DNA of 64,000 nt from Sporomusa sp. KB1 (GCF_007830295.1 NZ_VLKC01000002.1:4695157-4759156); one strand, 5' to 3'. Counted from the stretch's first letter, positions 7,924-16,863 are shown. The notes: generated by a model not told the origin, from the letters alone. Translations and numbers: made by a program.

Positions 7924-8529
7924 ATAACTGCAAAAACAACCAACAGTCAGACGGTGCGCTATTTGATTACTATTGGTATTTTCAATGCATTAATCATCGG
8001 AATTTTTATGCTGCTGGGGTTTACCATTGGCCTCATTCCTGTGATTCTTATCTTCATGCCGGTCATTTTAGCGATACCGGGAGGAATAATCTTTATGCTA
8101 ATGCTGACCAAAGCGCCGCTGCGCGGAGTATTCGTCATCAGTGGCGCTTTGCTGGGGTTGGTTATGATTAACATGGCACCGGCCGGTATGTTTGGACTGA
8201 GCATTTTTCTGGGAGGTGTTTTGGGAGAGCTGGTCTTTGAACTGCTGGGAAGAGAAAAGTTTGCTGCGGCGGCAACTGGCTTTGCTTGTTACATGCTGGG
8301 ATTTGCCGTGGGGGAAAGCTTTCCGCTTACCTTTATGAAGGAAGCCTACCTGGCGCAGCAGGCGGCAAATGGAGCAGAGCAATTGTCTATCCTTCAACAA
8401 TGCCTGGATTATATGAATCCGACCCTGCTGGTTATTATTTGTCTGCTTACCGTGATTGCCGCTTATGTGGGCAGCTTATGGGGCCGGCGGTTGCTGCGCA
8501 CACATTTTAAAAAAGCAGGTATTGCATAA
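7924..8529 (+). CDS. ECF transporter S component (MptD/Trep_Strep type)
   Basis: A hydrophobic protein of about 190-200 residues with five or six membrane helices (LITIGIFNALIIGIFMLLG, IPVILIFMPVILAIPGG and later helices), of the MptD/Trep_Strep class of ECF substrate-binding components. No good ATG exists in frame: the first GTG (7954) has no ribosome site, whereas an ATA at 7924 sits 7 nt after AGGGGG and would give MTAKTTNSQTVRYLITIG, the usual N-terminal length. I therefore place the start at 7924, as a rare ATA start or a mutated ATG. The substrate is unknown; the Fur box and neighbours point to an iron chelate. Confidence 0.75.
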   Translation: MTAKTTNSQTVRYLITIGIFNALIIGIFMLLGFTIGLIPVILIFMPVILAIPGGIIFMLMLTKAPLRGVFVISGALLGLVMINMAPAGMFGLSIFLGGVLGELVFELLGREKFAAAATGFACYMLGFAVGESFPLTFMKEAYLAQQAANGAEQLSILQQCLDYMNPTLLVIICLLTVIAAYVGSLWGRRLLRTHFKKAGIA

Positions 8530-8592
8530 CCGGAGAAAGCGGTGTGTGTTCGTTTACTGATTCGCTTTTGATTATAATGATGAGGTGATGTT

Positions 8593-10569
8593 ATGAAGAA
8601 AAAGCAGCAACAGCGTTTACTCAGCGTTCTGGTGAGCGGGGCTGTATTATTATCCGGATCGGCGGCGTTTGCTGAAGAACAGGAATTCAATCTGGACGAG
8701 TATGTGGTTACGGCCAGCCGGATGCCGGTAAAAAAGACGGAAACGGCAGCCAGTGTGACCGTTGTTACCCGTGAAGAAATTGAAAAAAGCGGGGCAGTCA
8801 GTGTACCGGATATCTTGAAAAAGACTACCGTGACAATGCAGAATGACCGTACCGCCAGTGTTCCTACCATTAATGGCGACGTACGCGTGCTGGTTTTGGT
8901 CGATGGCCGCGAAGTCAACTGGAAAGGCGGGGGAATGCACATGGGGCAGTCCGGCGCAAATCTTGACTATTTACCCAGCGTGGACAGCATTGAAAGGGTC
9001 GAGATCGTCAGAGGGCCTGCTTCCGCCCTGTATGGCAGCGACGCGGTAGGCGGAGTCATCAATATCATCACCCGTAAAAGCTCCGAACCGGTCACCCGTT
9101 ATTCGGCGGAAGGCGGCAGTTGGGGTTTGCGCCGGTATAAACTGACTACCGAGAATAAGGTCGGTGATTTCAGCTACCGCATCAATTTTGAACGGGAACG
9201 CCAGGATGACTATCACTATAAAAGGTCTGACGGTCAGGACGCCAGAGCCTTAAATACTGCCCTGGATCAGGATAAACTGGGAATACGGCTGGATAAAGAA
9301 TTCGGCAATGACCGTTCACTTACTCTGACCATTGATCATACCGACGGCCGGAAAGGCTTTAATGTCATGCCAGATGCCATTCTCTTCGCCAAATCTGGTG
9401 GAAGTACCAACTATTTTGCCAATATAGTGCAACCCTATGTCGAGAATAATGTTGCTTTAACCTATCGCTGGAATCAGGGAGAAAAAAACAATAATTTTAT
9501 TCGAGTGTACCGCAACTATCTTACATATAATTACGATCGGCATATGGACTATACGTATCCCGATTATTATTTTAACGGGCTGTCATATACGAATCAGGCT
9601 GACGGCGCGGAATGGCAGCAAACCTGGCAGCTCAGTGATACCTATACACTGCTGGGCGGCGCGTCCTGGCGTGAGGTCACGGCCGATTCCGTGGAGTATC
9701 CGATTTCGTTTATGGGGGTTCAGGGATACAATTACAGCGACAAAAAAATATCCAATAGGGCCTTCTTTTTAGAAAATAACTGGCGGCTGCCGAAAAACTG
9801 GTCGGTGACAGCCGGGGTGCGCTATGATGATTACACCTTGTTCGGCGATAAAACCACGGCCCGTATTACAGCAAATCGTGAACTCAATCAGAACACCAAT
9901 GTTTTTGCCTCTTGGGGACAGATATTCAAAACGCCGTTCATTGCAGATGTCTATGGGGGCGGTTTCATGGTGCCCAATCTGAACCTCAAGCCGGAAACCG
10001 GCGATGTGATCACACTGGGGATGAACACCCGCCTGGCCGCGGGAACCGAGCTCCAGGCCAGCGTGTTTAGCAGTCGTCTTAACGATGCACTTGATTATAT
10101 TATGGTTGGGACAAATAAGTATCAGTGGCAAAATATAGCTGAATTGAAAAGACGAGGGCTGGATATTAGTCTGAAACGCCGGTTATCGCCGCAATGGCAG
10201 GTAACGGCAGGGTATTCTTATGTAAAAGTGGAGGAGCAGGGGGCTACTGAGCGAGAAGAGTTTAACAACAATGAGCCGCATGGTTACCGGCTGGGCCTAC
10301 AGTACGGACAGGACAAATGGGATGCCGACTTTGCTCTCCGGGGCGCAACCGGACGCGATTTACGGGCGTTTACATCATCAGACTACTGGGTGGTCGATTT
10401 GGGAGTAAAGTATCAGATAAACCCGGCTACCCGCCTTTATCTGAAAGTATACAACCTGACAGACGAAGCTTATGAACTGCATGGCTCCTACGGAGATGCC
10501 AGCGGGTTTACAGGACTCTATCCAATGGCGGGAAGACAGATTGTTATTGGTATTGATCAGCGGATATAG
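8593..10569 (+). CDS. TonB-dependent outer-membrane receptor (iron operon)
   Basis: 658 residues: signal peptide at about 1-27 (LLSVLVSGAVLLSGSAAFAEE), a TonB-box-like segment (EYVVTASRMP) at about 38-47, a plug domain (about 50-165) with the conserved VEIVRGPASALYGSDAVGGVINIIT, and a beta-barrel ending in a C-terminal TonB-receptor strand (AGRQIVIGIDQRI). The clear start has GAGGTG just upstream. It follows the ECF genes by 63 bases and precedes two ABC half-transporters, so it probably brings the chelated metal across the outer membrane. The exact ligand cannot be read from sequence. Confidence 0.93.
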   Translation: MKKKQQQRLLSVLVSGAVLLSGSAAFAEEQEFNLDEYVVTASRMPVKKTETAASVTVVTREEIEKSGAVSVPDILKKTTVTMQNDRTASVPTINGDVRVLVLVDGREVNWKGGGMHMGQSGANLDYLPSVDSIERVEIVRGPASALYGSDAVGGVINIITRKSSEPVTRYSAEGGSWGLRRYKLTTENKVGDFSYRINFERERQDDYHYKRSDGQDARALNTALDQDKLGIRLDKEFGNDRSLTLTIDHTDGRKGFNVMPDAILFAKSGGSTNYFANIVQPYVENNVALTYRWNQGEKNNNFIRVYRNYLTYNYDRHMDYTYPDYYFNGLSYTNQADGAEWQQTWQLSDTYTLLGGASWREVTADSVEYPISFMGVQGYNYSDKKISNRAFFLENNWRLPKNWSVTAGVRYDDYTLFGDKTTARITANRELNQNTNVFASWGQIFKTPFIADVYGGGFMVPNLNLKPETGDVITLGMNTRLAAGTELQASVFSSRLNDALDYIMVGTNKYQWQNIAELKRRGLDISLKRRLSPQWQVTAGYSYVKVEEQGATEREEFNNNEPHGYRLGLQYGQDKWDADFALRGATGRDLRAFTSSDYWVVDLGVKYQINPATRLYLKVYNLTDEAYELHGSYGDASGFTGLYPMAGRQIVIGIDQRI

Positions 10570-10590
10570 AACACAAGTGCAGGGCCGGAA

Positions 10591-10636
10591 ACAAGAAACC
10601 GCTATTTGCCTGCAGATGGCAAATAGCGATTCTTGT
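10591..10636 (+). terminator. Hairpin between receptor and ABC genes
   Basis: CGCTATTTGCC (10600-10610) pairs with GGCAAATAGCG (10618-10628), with outer pairs ACAAGA/TCTTGT. There is no proper U-run, so it may attenuate or stabilise the mRNA rather than end it. A related stem (CTGCTATTTGT/ACAAATAGCAG) follows the second ABC gene. Confidence 0.5.
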
Positions 10637-10680
10637 TGAAAGCGCAGCTACCGCAAAATCTCGGAGAGGAAAAAATACAG

Positions 10681-12468
10681 ATGAAAGAAACCAATTGGCT
10701 GCGAATAGTGTTGTCCTTTGCCACAGAGTGTAAACTGAAGATGATTTTTTCGGTACTATGCGCCATTGTCAGTGTCACGGGCGGAATTGTGCCCTATGTT
10801 GGTGTATATCAAATCATCATCTTATTTCTTGATGGAAAGCAGACGGTAACCAGCATCTTATTCTGGGCGGCAATAGGTCTTGCCGGGCATATCGTAAGGC
10901 TCGTTTTTTATGCCATATCTACTATGTTCGCGCATTTTTCCGCATATAGTATATTAGAGAATATGCGGCTCAGGATTGCTGACCGATTAATGAAAGCGCC
11001 GCTGGGCACTGTGCTCAATCAAACAGTAGGAAAGCTGAAAAATGTGATTATAGACCGGGTGGAAACCATTGAGATTCCGCTGGCCCATCTGATTCCGGAA
11101 GGTATTTCCAACCTGCTTTTGCCCCTAGGCGTAGTTGCTTATCTTATGATGATCGATTGGCGCATGGCACTTGCAGCAATAGTTACGGTGCCGGTCGCCG
11201 CCGGTGCATATGCAATTATGATGAAAACATTTAATAAACAGTATGCTGATTATATGGAGTCCAACAGCTATGTAAACAGCGTAATTGTAGAATATGTAGA
11301 AGGCATTGAAGTCATCAAGGCATTTAACCAGTCCACCTCGTCTTATGAAAAGTTTGAAAAAGCAGTAGAGTCTTTTAAAGCGTATACATTCAATTGGTTT
11401 AGAAGTACCTGGAAACTTATGAACTTTGGTGGAGCGGTTTTGCCGTCAACCTTGCTTGGTACGATGCCATTCGGCATGTATCTGTATCTGAATGGCTCCT
11501 TAAGTCCGGCAGAGCTTACGATGTGTTTGATATTGTCTTTGGGAATAGTAGCACCGTTAGCCAGCTTCACGGTATTTGTGAATGATGCAAAGGCCATAGA
11601 ATATGCTGTGAAGGATGCAGCTGAATTTTTAAACCTAAAGGAACTTGACAATGCGAATGAACCAGCAAAGCTTAAGCAGTATGATATTGAGCTTCATAAT
11701 GTATCCTTTTCTTATGATGCAGATAAAAATTCCCCTACGTGTATGGAAAACAACGTACTCCAGACCGTTAATCTAAAGCTCGCACAAGGGACCTTTACAG
11801 CGTTGGTTGGTCCTTCCGGCGGGGGAAAATCAACAGTTGCGAGGCTGATTGCGCGTTTTTGGGATGTCGGGAGCGGCGAAATCAAAATAGGCGGTGTTAA
11901 TATAAAAAAACTGCCACTGACACAACTTGCCGATACGGTAAGTTTCGTAACTCAGGACAATTTCCTGTTTAACTGCTCGCTTAGGGAAAATATCCGCCTT
12001 GGCAATCCCCAGGCTTCTGATGAAGCAGTAATAGCAGCAGCAAGAGCAGCTTGTTGTGATGAATTTATCCGCAATTTAACTAACGGGTATGATACCAATG
12101 CCGGAGAGGCAGGAGGGAAGTTATCAGGTGGAGAAAAGCAGCGAATTGCCATCGCCAGAGCCATCTTAAAAAATGCGCCAATTGTTATCCTGGATGAAGC
12201 AACCGCTTTTACCGACCCGGAAAATGAAGATAAACTACAAAAATCTATTGCCGCCCTTACTAAAGATAAAACCTTATTGGTTATTGCGCACCGGCTGTCA
12301 ACGATTAGCAATGCAGATCAAATTGTCGTTATGGAAAAAGGGCATATTGCCAAGACCGGTACACATGAAAAGCTGCTTAAGGGCTGCGAACTATATCGGG
12401 ACATGTGGGAAGCTCATATCGGTGCAAAGAACTGGGCAGCTAACAATGAGAAAGGAGCTGTAAAGTGA
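10681..12468 (+). CDS. ABC half-transporter, YbtP/IrtA-like
   Basis: About 595 residues: an N-terminal six-helix exporter-type membrane domain (to about 315) and a C-terminal ATPase with Walker A GPSGGGKST, signature LSGGEKQRIA and Walker B IVILDEATAFTD. I start at the ATG at 10681 (MKETNWLRIVL), which has GGAGAGGA upstream; the longer frame from 10633 starts inside the hairpin. The pair with the next gene resembles YbtP/YbtQ and IrtA/IrtB, exporter-fold proteins that import ferric siderophores. Note the Thr-Asp after the Walker B Ala-Phe where most such proteins have Ser-Val/Leu-Asp. Confidence 0.88.
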   Translation: MKETNWLRIVLSFATECKLKMIFSVLCAIVSVTGGIVPYVGVYQIIILFLDGKQTVTSILFWAAIGLAGHIVRLVFYAISTMFAHFSAYSILENMRLRIADRLMKAPLGTVLNQTVGKLKNVIIDRVETIEIPLAHLIPEGISNLLLPLGVVAYLMMIDWRMALAAIVTVPVAAGAYAIMMKTFNKQYADYMESNSYVNSVIVEYVEGIEVIKAFNQSTSSYEKFEKAVESFKAYTFNWFRSTWKLMNFGGAVLPSTLLGTMPFGMYLYLNGSLSPAELTMCLILSLGIVAPLASFTVFVNDAKAIEYAVKDAAEFLNLKELDNANEPAKLKQYDIELHNVSFSYDADKNSPTCMENNVLQTVNLKLAQGTFTALVGPSGGGKSTVARLIARFWDVGSGEIKIGGVNIKKLPLTQLADTVSFVTQDNFLFNCSLRENIRLGNPQASDEAVIAAARAACCDEFIRNLTNGYDTNAGEAGGKLSGGEKQRIAIARAILKNAPIVILDEATAFTDPENEDKLQKSIAALTKDKTLLVIAHRLSTISNADQIVVMEKGHIAKTGTHEKLLKGCELYRDMWEAHIGAKNWAANNEKGAVK

Positions 12469-12469
12469 T

Positions 12470-14215
12470 ATGTTCAGATCAATACAACGAATTATTGAGT
12501 GGTCCGGGCAGCGGAAAAAGCGCTTGTACAGCGGCTTTGTATATTCCTTCTTTCATAGCATGTTTGCAGCGATGCCGATTATGGGAGCTGCATATGGACT
12601 GAATCTCATCATAGCCGACATGAATGGCAGCAGCACGCTGACAATAGACTGGGTATTCTATATGTTAGGGTTTATGATCTTTACTGTAGCAGGCAGGTTT
12701 CTGTTTGCTTATCTGCGCGCTGCCTCGCAGGAAAGTATTGGTTATGAAGTGGCGGCAGAACAAAGAATTGCAATTGGCGCCAGCTTAAAACGGGTTTCTT
12801 TAGGCTTCTTTAGTAAGCAGAATGCCGGAGAAATTGCCGCGGCTGTAACAACAGATTTATCATATATTGAGATGTTCGGGATGAAAATGATCGATGTTGT
12901 TGTAAATGGATATATTAGCGCAGTGACAATGGTGTTTTGTCTGGCTTTTTATAATATCTGGGTTGCTTTGATTGCGCTAACAGGGATACTGCTGTCTGCC
13001 TTGTTCTTAGCATTGTTGGGAAATAAGAGCAAAGAAAATGCACCGGTGCATCAAAAGGCACAGGATAGCATGATTGCAGCTACAATTGAGTATATCAGAG
13101 GAATGCCTGTAGTTAAGGCGTTTAAGCAGGCTGGAGTTTCCCAGGAGGGAATTCGCAAGGCTTATCAGATAAGTAGGAGCATTAGTATAAAAATTGAAAA
13201 GAATTATGTTCCTTATAATTGCCTCCATTTGTTGTCGCTTAAGGCGGCATCGATAGGAATTGTTCTTGCCTCGGCACTATTGGCTGTAAATGGAGCGATG
13301 GATATCCCGACCATGCTCATGATGGTAATATTCTCTTTTGTCATCTTTGGTCAGATTGAAACAATAAATAACGCCGCCCATGTATTGGAAATGATTGATG
13401 CCACCCTGGATAAATTAGCTGGCATCGAACAGGCTAAATTTATTGATCAATACAGCAAAGAGATAAAGTTATCTACCTATGATATTCAGTTTCAGGATGT
13501 CACTTTCGCCTATGAACAGCGGGCTGTGTTAAAGAATGTATCGTTCAGCATCCCGGAGAATATGACTACAGCAATCATTGGCCCCTCAGGAAGCGGCAAA
13601 TCGACAATATGCAGTTTGCTTGCCAGATTCTATGATGTTGATCAAGGCAGTATCTCTGTAGGCGGCGTCGATGTAAAAGCTATGACTTGTGACAGCCTTC
13701 TTAAAAATATCAGCATGGTATTTCAAAAGGTGTATTTGTTCCATGATACAGTACTGAATAATATTCGGTTTGGAAAACCGGAGGCCACCTTTGAAGAAAT
13801 TGTGGAAACAGCAAAAAAAGCCTGCTGTCACGACTTTATTATCAATCTGCCTGACGGATATCAAACAGTAATTGGCGACGGTGGTTCTACTCTTTCCGGC
13901 GGTGAAAAACAGCGCATCTCAATCGCAAGGGCAATGCTGAAGAATGCGCCGATTGTTATTCTGGATGAGGCAACCGCCAGCGTGGACCCGGAAAACGAGC
14001 ATACAATTCAAACAGCGATCAGTGCTTTGGTACATGGTAAAACGATGATCATCATTGCCCACCGTTTAGCCACCATCCGGAATGCAGATCAGATCCTTGT
14101 GGTCGATGATGGCCGCATTGCGCAGCGAGGAACTCATGAGGAGCTCATGAAACAGGAAGGCGTTTATAAGCGGTTCATAGCAATACGAAAAACAGCGGAA
14201 GGCTGGAGCATATAA
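12470..14215 (+). CDS. ABC half-transporter, YbtQ/IrtB-like
   Basis: 581 residues with the same architecture as its upstream partner: six membrane helices, then an ATPase with Walker A GPSGSGKST (about 369), signature LSGGEKQRIS and Walker B IVILDEATASVD. The ATG at 12470 follows the upstream stop by one base, with AAAGGAG inside the end of the previous gene, so the two are coupled and very likely form a heterodimer. It is the last gene of the Fur-box operon that begins at 5718. Confidence 0.88.
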   Translation: MFRSIQRIIEWSGQRKKRLYSGFVYSFFHSMFAAMPIMGAAYGLNLIIADMNGSSTLTIDWVFYMLGFMIFTVAGRFLFAYLRAASQESIGYEVAAEQRIAIGASLKRVSLGFFSKQNAGEIAAAVTTDLSYIEMFGMKMIDVVVNGYISAVTMVFCLAFYNIWVALIALTGILLSALFLALLGNKSKENAPVHQKAQDSMIAATIEYIRGMPVVKAFKQAGVSQEGIRKAYQISRSISIKIEKNYVPYNCLHLLSLKAASIGIVLASALLAVNGAMDIPTMLMMVIFSFVIFGQIETINNAAHVLEMIDATLDKLAGIEQAKFIDQYSKEIKLSTYDIQFQDVTFAYEQRAVLKNVSFSIPENMTTAIIGPSGSGKSTICSLLARFYDVDQGSISVGGVDVKAMTCDSLLKNISMVFQKVYLFHDTVLNNIRFGKPEATFEEIVETAKKACCHDFIINLPDGYQTVIGDGGSTLSGGEKQRISIARAMLKNAPIVILDEATASVDPENEHTIQTAISALVHGKTMIIIAHRLATIRNADQILVVDDGRIAQRGTHEELMKQEGVYKRFIAIRKTAEGWSI

Positions 14216-14250
14216 AATAAGTAAGCAAAACAGATTCACAAACAAAAAAA

Positions 14251-14290
14251 CTGCTATTTGTATGCAACTGACAAATAGCAGCTTTAGTTG
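14251..14290 (+). terminator. Terminator after the iron-uptake operon
   Basis: CTGCTATTTGT (14251-14261) pairs with ACAAATAGCAG (14271-14281), followed by CTTTAGTTGCTTT and preceded by an A-run. It closes the operon. Confidence 0.6.
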
Positions 14291-14334
14291 CTTTGGGGAA
14301 TTTGTTGCCAAATCGGTAACCAATTTGCCGGGAT

Positions 14335-14434
14335 ATTAAAGACTTTTTTCCATTGCTTGAGGCTTTGCCGGCAAAACGCCACTCTGACGGTACTGTTTAG
14401 GGGTAATGTCAAAATACTCTTTGAAAGAATGGAA
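14335..14434 (-). pseudogene. AraC C-terminal remnant
   Basis: The minus strand reads HSFKEYFDITPKQYRQSG and ends shortly after (AMEKSL, stop). This is the end of the second helix-turn-helix of an AraC-type regulator. Nothing upstream of the motif remains; the sequence changes at about 14435 into an RND fragment on the other strand. Confidence 0.75.
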
Positions 14435-14454
14435 AACCGGTAAGGTCGTGACCA

Positions 14455-14670
14455 TGCCCAATAGCGATTTTAACACTGATCCGCCCACTGCAAGAAATGG
14501 GTGTTACACAGGTGAAGGAAATCCTTGATACTTCAATTTATGAAGGACTTTTCGCTGCCACTGTATTAACACTGTTGGTGTTGCCGGTGATGTACGCCGT
14601 CTTGTATAAAGCGGCACCAGGCCTGAACCGGCTGAGGCTGGGAAAGAACATAAATAGTGACCTATTTTAG
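14455..14670 (+). pseudogene. RND transporter C-terminal remnant
   Basis: The frame includes EGLFAATVLTLLVLPVMYAV and ends with a stop at 14668-14670. The TVLTLLVLPVMY pattern is the last membrane helix of RND efflux pumps (compare TVFTLLVIPIVFL in the full gene near 31950). It is not a copy of the intact RND gene here but of a diverged one. Confidence 0.75.
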
Positions 14671-14752
14671 CTATGTGGGACAGAAGTGAGCAGGAGTTTT
14701 ATTCCTGATACCGAAGATATCAAAAAAAGAAAGAAAAGAGAGGGTGTTTTGC

Positions 14753-15187
14753 ATGAGGTATTTCTCTAAAATGCGATTAATCATTGCAACCATTTTATTA
14801 CTAGTTATTGGGATAGCAGTTCCGGCTATGGCGAGTACCAATTCTACGATGACTCCTCCTAAAATTATTACTTTAGCGCCGATTTCTCTTTCACCGGAAA
14901 TGAGGGAAAAATACTCGGAACAAACAATATTGGTCAAAGTAAAGGCGACAATAGCTGAAGCCGGAACAATAGCTAGCGATATAAAAATAATTACAGGTTC
15001 TGGTGATGAGGCTTTTGATCAGGCCGTAATAGAATCAGTAAAACAATCGGTATTTAGTCCGGCTTATACTAGTGATCATCAGGCGGTAGCCAGTTCATTC
15101 ATTTTGCCTTTACAGGTTAAAGTAGAAAAATATCTGCCAGAGGAACCGATAACCAATGAAAATGTGCAGGCTACGGAGCAAAAATAA
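14753..15187 (+). CDS. Small exported protein with TonB C-terminal-like domain
   Basis: About 144 residues. An N-terminal signal peptide or membrane helix (LIIATILLLVIGIAVPAMAS) is followed by a domain whose second half (ILVKVKATIAEAGTIASDIK and DEAFDQAVIESVKQSVFSPA) follows the pattern of TonB C-terminal domains (V-x-v-x-G-x-v, D-x-A-v-x-a-v-x-x-W/F-x-P-A). It lacks the Pro-rich spacer of a true TonB. I choose the ATG at 14753, with AGAGAGGG 8 nt upstream, over the GTG at 14744. It stands alone among remnants; it may be a periplasmic TonB-like accessory protein. Confidence 0.7.
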   Translation: MRYFSKMRLIIATILLLVIGIAVPAMASTNSTMTPPKIITLAPISLSPEMREKYSEQTILVKVKATIAEAGTIASDIKIITGSGDEAFDQAVIESVKQSVFSPAYTSDHQAVASSFILPLQVKVEKYLPEEPITNENVQATEQK

Positions 15188-15269
15188 GGTATAGTTGAGG
15201 TTAATCAGTATAAAAGACATCAATTTTCATACCAGCCAGGACGGAAATTTGTAATTAATGGAGGTAGAC

Positions 15270-15306
15270 AGTGAACTCGTTTCAGCTATGCTGAAACGAG
15301 TTCACT
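15270..15306. repeat. 17-bp hairpin, single unit of repeat family A
   Basis: AGTGAACTCGTTTCAGC and its complement flank a TAT loop. The 5' arm is identical to the first 17 bases of the repeat at 45413; only this first hairpin of the larger element is present here. Confidence 0.75.
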
Positions 15307-15351
15307 ATTGCTTTAAATATAAAGGTTATAGTATCATTTCAACCAAAACTG

Positions 15352-15480
15352 TCAGTATCCTTCCCGTATTTTAAGTTTATAAGCCGGGATAGGGACCTGC
15401 ACCGCGTTCTCTTTAACCATTGTAAGACTAGGTTTTGATTGACTTAATTCGTTCAGCCTATCAGAGATATCCTGATTCGC
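15352..15480 (-). pseudogene. Unidentified C-terminal gene fragment
   Basis: The minus strand stays open for about 42 codons and ends at a stop at 15352. It reads DISDRLNELSQSKPSLTM and then VQVPIPAYKLKIREGY. The composition looks protein-coding and it may be the tail of a decayed gene, but I do not recognise the family. Confidence 0.35.
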
Positions 15481-15555
15481 AACGCGCTGTCATGGAGAAG
15501 GCGGTCTGCCGGACCGGGCGGCCCGCCCGGAATCCGCCCATACGAGAAAAAGTGG

Positions 15556-15680
15556 TTAGAACACAAACTCCGGCGGCCGGCAGCAGAGAATTAGTTTAAT
15601 CATGATTTGACTTTCACCCGAAAACGCCTTGTCGATTTCTCCCATGGCCGGAGCCACTGCCGCTCCGGCTATGATAGTGA
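15556..15680 (-). pseudogene. MFS transporter N-terminal remnant
   Basis: The minus strand reads IAGAAVAPAMGEIDKAFSGE followed by SQIMIKLIL and then runs into unrelated sequence and a stop. The pattern is the first-helix/loop region of major-facilitator drug carriers. Both ends are lost. Confidence 0.55.
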
Positions 15681-15819
15681 GAACAAGCCGTATGTCAAAA
15701 AAGCAAGAATAAACAAAAAACACAACAAAATAGGGCGAAACCGCTCGACAGCAGGCGGTATATGTGGTAAAATTTGGACAGCAAAGAAAATAAAGAAAAA
15801 CTAATTAATAAACTAAATT

Positions 15820-15972
15820 TTGGTACAGGTGTCCGTAAGGGCCTAACAGAAAAGCCGGTTGAAAGCCGGCGCGGTCCCGCCACTGTAATGGGGAGCAAAG
15901 CCAGGATATGCCACTGAGACATACGCGTCTTGGGAAGGTTGGCAGCAGGGTGGCTTCTTTTTTATTTTGTGG
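15820..15972 (+). ncRNA. Cobalamin riboswitch 1 (short form)
   Basis: It carries the B12 core GCGGTCCCGCCACTGTAA (about 15870-15889), TGCCACTG (15909-15916) and the GTCTTGGGAAGG element, but lacks the 3' GAGCCAGGAGAACTGCC segment present in the four others. Instead GTGGC followed by TTCTTTTTTATTTT comes directly after. GTGGC can pair with GCCAC of the core, so a terminator could form at the expense of the aptamer. It precedes the small exported-protein gene at 16009. Confidence 0.85.
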
Positions 15973-16008
15973 CGACTGTCTGAAACCATCAGTGAGGAGG
16001 GAAAGACA

Positions 16009-16291
16009 ATGAAAAAAAGAATCTATGCCGTGTTGATTTTCTTTGCAATGAGTGTGGCCGGCCTGGCCGTTGCCGCAGCTGCCGACCCCGCCGGCCTCGA
16101 TAGAGGACGCCAAGGCTACCGCCGCTTACATTGCCGCAGTGGATGCCTATCTAAAAGCGTCCCAGATCTACATTGACGCCGCGACCAACGACGCCAATCT
16201 GGTCATCAAGGAACGAAACGCCGCCATCGAAAGCGCCAACAAGGCTGTCGCTGATTATAATGCCTTTTTCAAAATCGACACGAAAAAATAA
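16009..16291 (+). pseudogene. Small Ala-rich exported protein, frameshifted
   Basis: A start with GAGGAGGG upstream encodes a clean signal peptide (MKKRIYAVLIFFAMSVAGLA, then VAAAA) in one frame. The rest, PASIEDAKATAAYIAAVDAY on to a stop at 16291, lies in another frame that is joined at about 16085-16095 in a C/G-rich stretch. Restoring one frame gives a protein of about 93 residues: a cleaved export signal and one long, Ala/Asp/Asn-rich helix. Its placement behind a cobalamin riboswitch suggests a periplasmic role in corrinoid supply, but I do not recognise the family. The frameshift could be real decay or a sequence error. Confidence 0.65.
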
Positions 16292-16367
16292 CCGGCTGTG
16301 AGCCGGTGCGGATGCAGCGTAAGGAAAAAGAAACGCTATGCTTGGCCTTTACCGCCCTCATAAAAAA

Positions 16368-16459
16368 GGCGACATGGTATCGTAACAGAGTCAACAGTGA
16401 AAATTTCCATTTTACTACGAATCAAAAGATCGCAGGTTCGAATCCTAGCGGAGTCGCCA
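16368..16459 (+). other. tRNA-like remnant
   Basis: GGCGAC at 16368 can pair with GTCGCC ending at 16458, as in a tRNA acceptor stem. Near the 3' end AGGTTCGAATCCTAGCG has the typical T-loop TTCGAATC, but the T-stem lacks one base (CGC-AGG against CCTAGCG). No convincing D-arm or anticodon arm could be drawn, although CTACGAA resembles an ACG anticodon loop. It is probably a degraded tRNA. Confidence 0.5.
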
Positions 16460-16596
16460 TAGGGTTCGCTTGATAATTATAAGATATATTTAGTCAGACT
16501 GAATAATTCAGCAAAGAAGTAATTGACAATTCATGGCAAAAGATGATATTATTAGTATTAAATGTAGAATAGTGTGTTTTGACTGACAATTGAATA

Positions 16597-16800
16597 GTAT
16601 TGAGGTAGGTGCCCCTAAGGGGCTTAATAGGGAAGTCCGGTTTATGCCGGCGCGGTCCCGCCACTGTAATAGGGAGCGAATCCAAGGAATGCCACTGGGA
16701 CGAGAAGTCTTGGGAAGGTTTGGAGGAGCAATGATCTAGAGCCAGGAGAACTGCCTATCTTTTAATCACCGTTTTTCACCCACGAGCGATGGGGAGGGGA
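16597..16800 (+). ncRNA. Cobalamin riboswitch 2
   Basis: Full-length B12 riboswitch: GAGGTAGGTGCCCC at the 5' side, TTAATAGGGAA, GCGGTCCCGCCACTGTAA, TGCCACTG, GAGCCAGGAGAACTGCC and the terminal GAGCGATGGGGAGGGG. It is followed by two hairpin terminators and then the corrinoid-activator gene, so it should act by premature termination when cobalamin is plentiful. Confidence 0.95.
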
Positions 16801-16863
16801 TTACAGTTGTTCATCTGCTTACTTAGAACTGTTCTAAGTAAGTTGTGTGGTATTGCTGAATTC

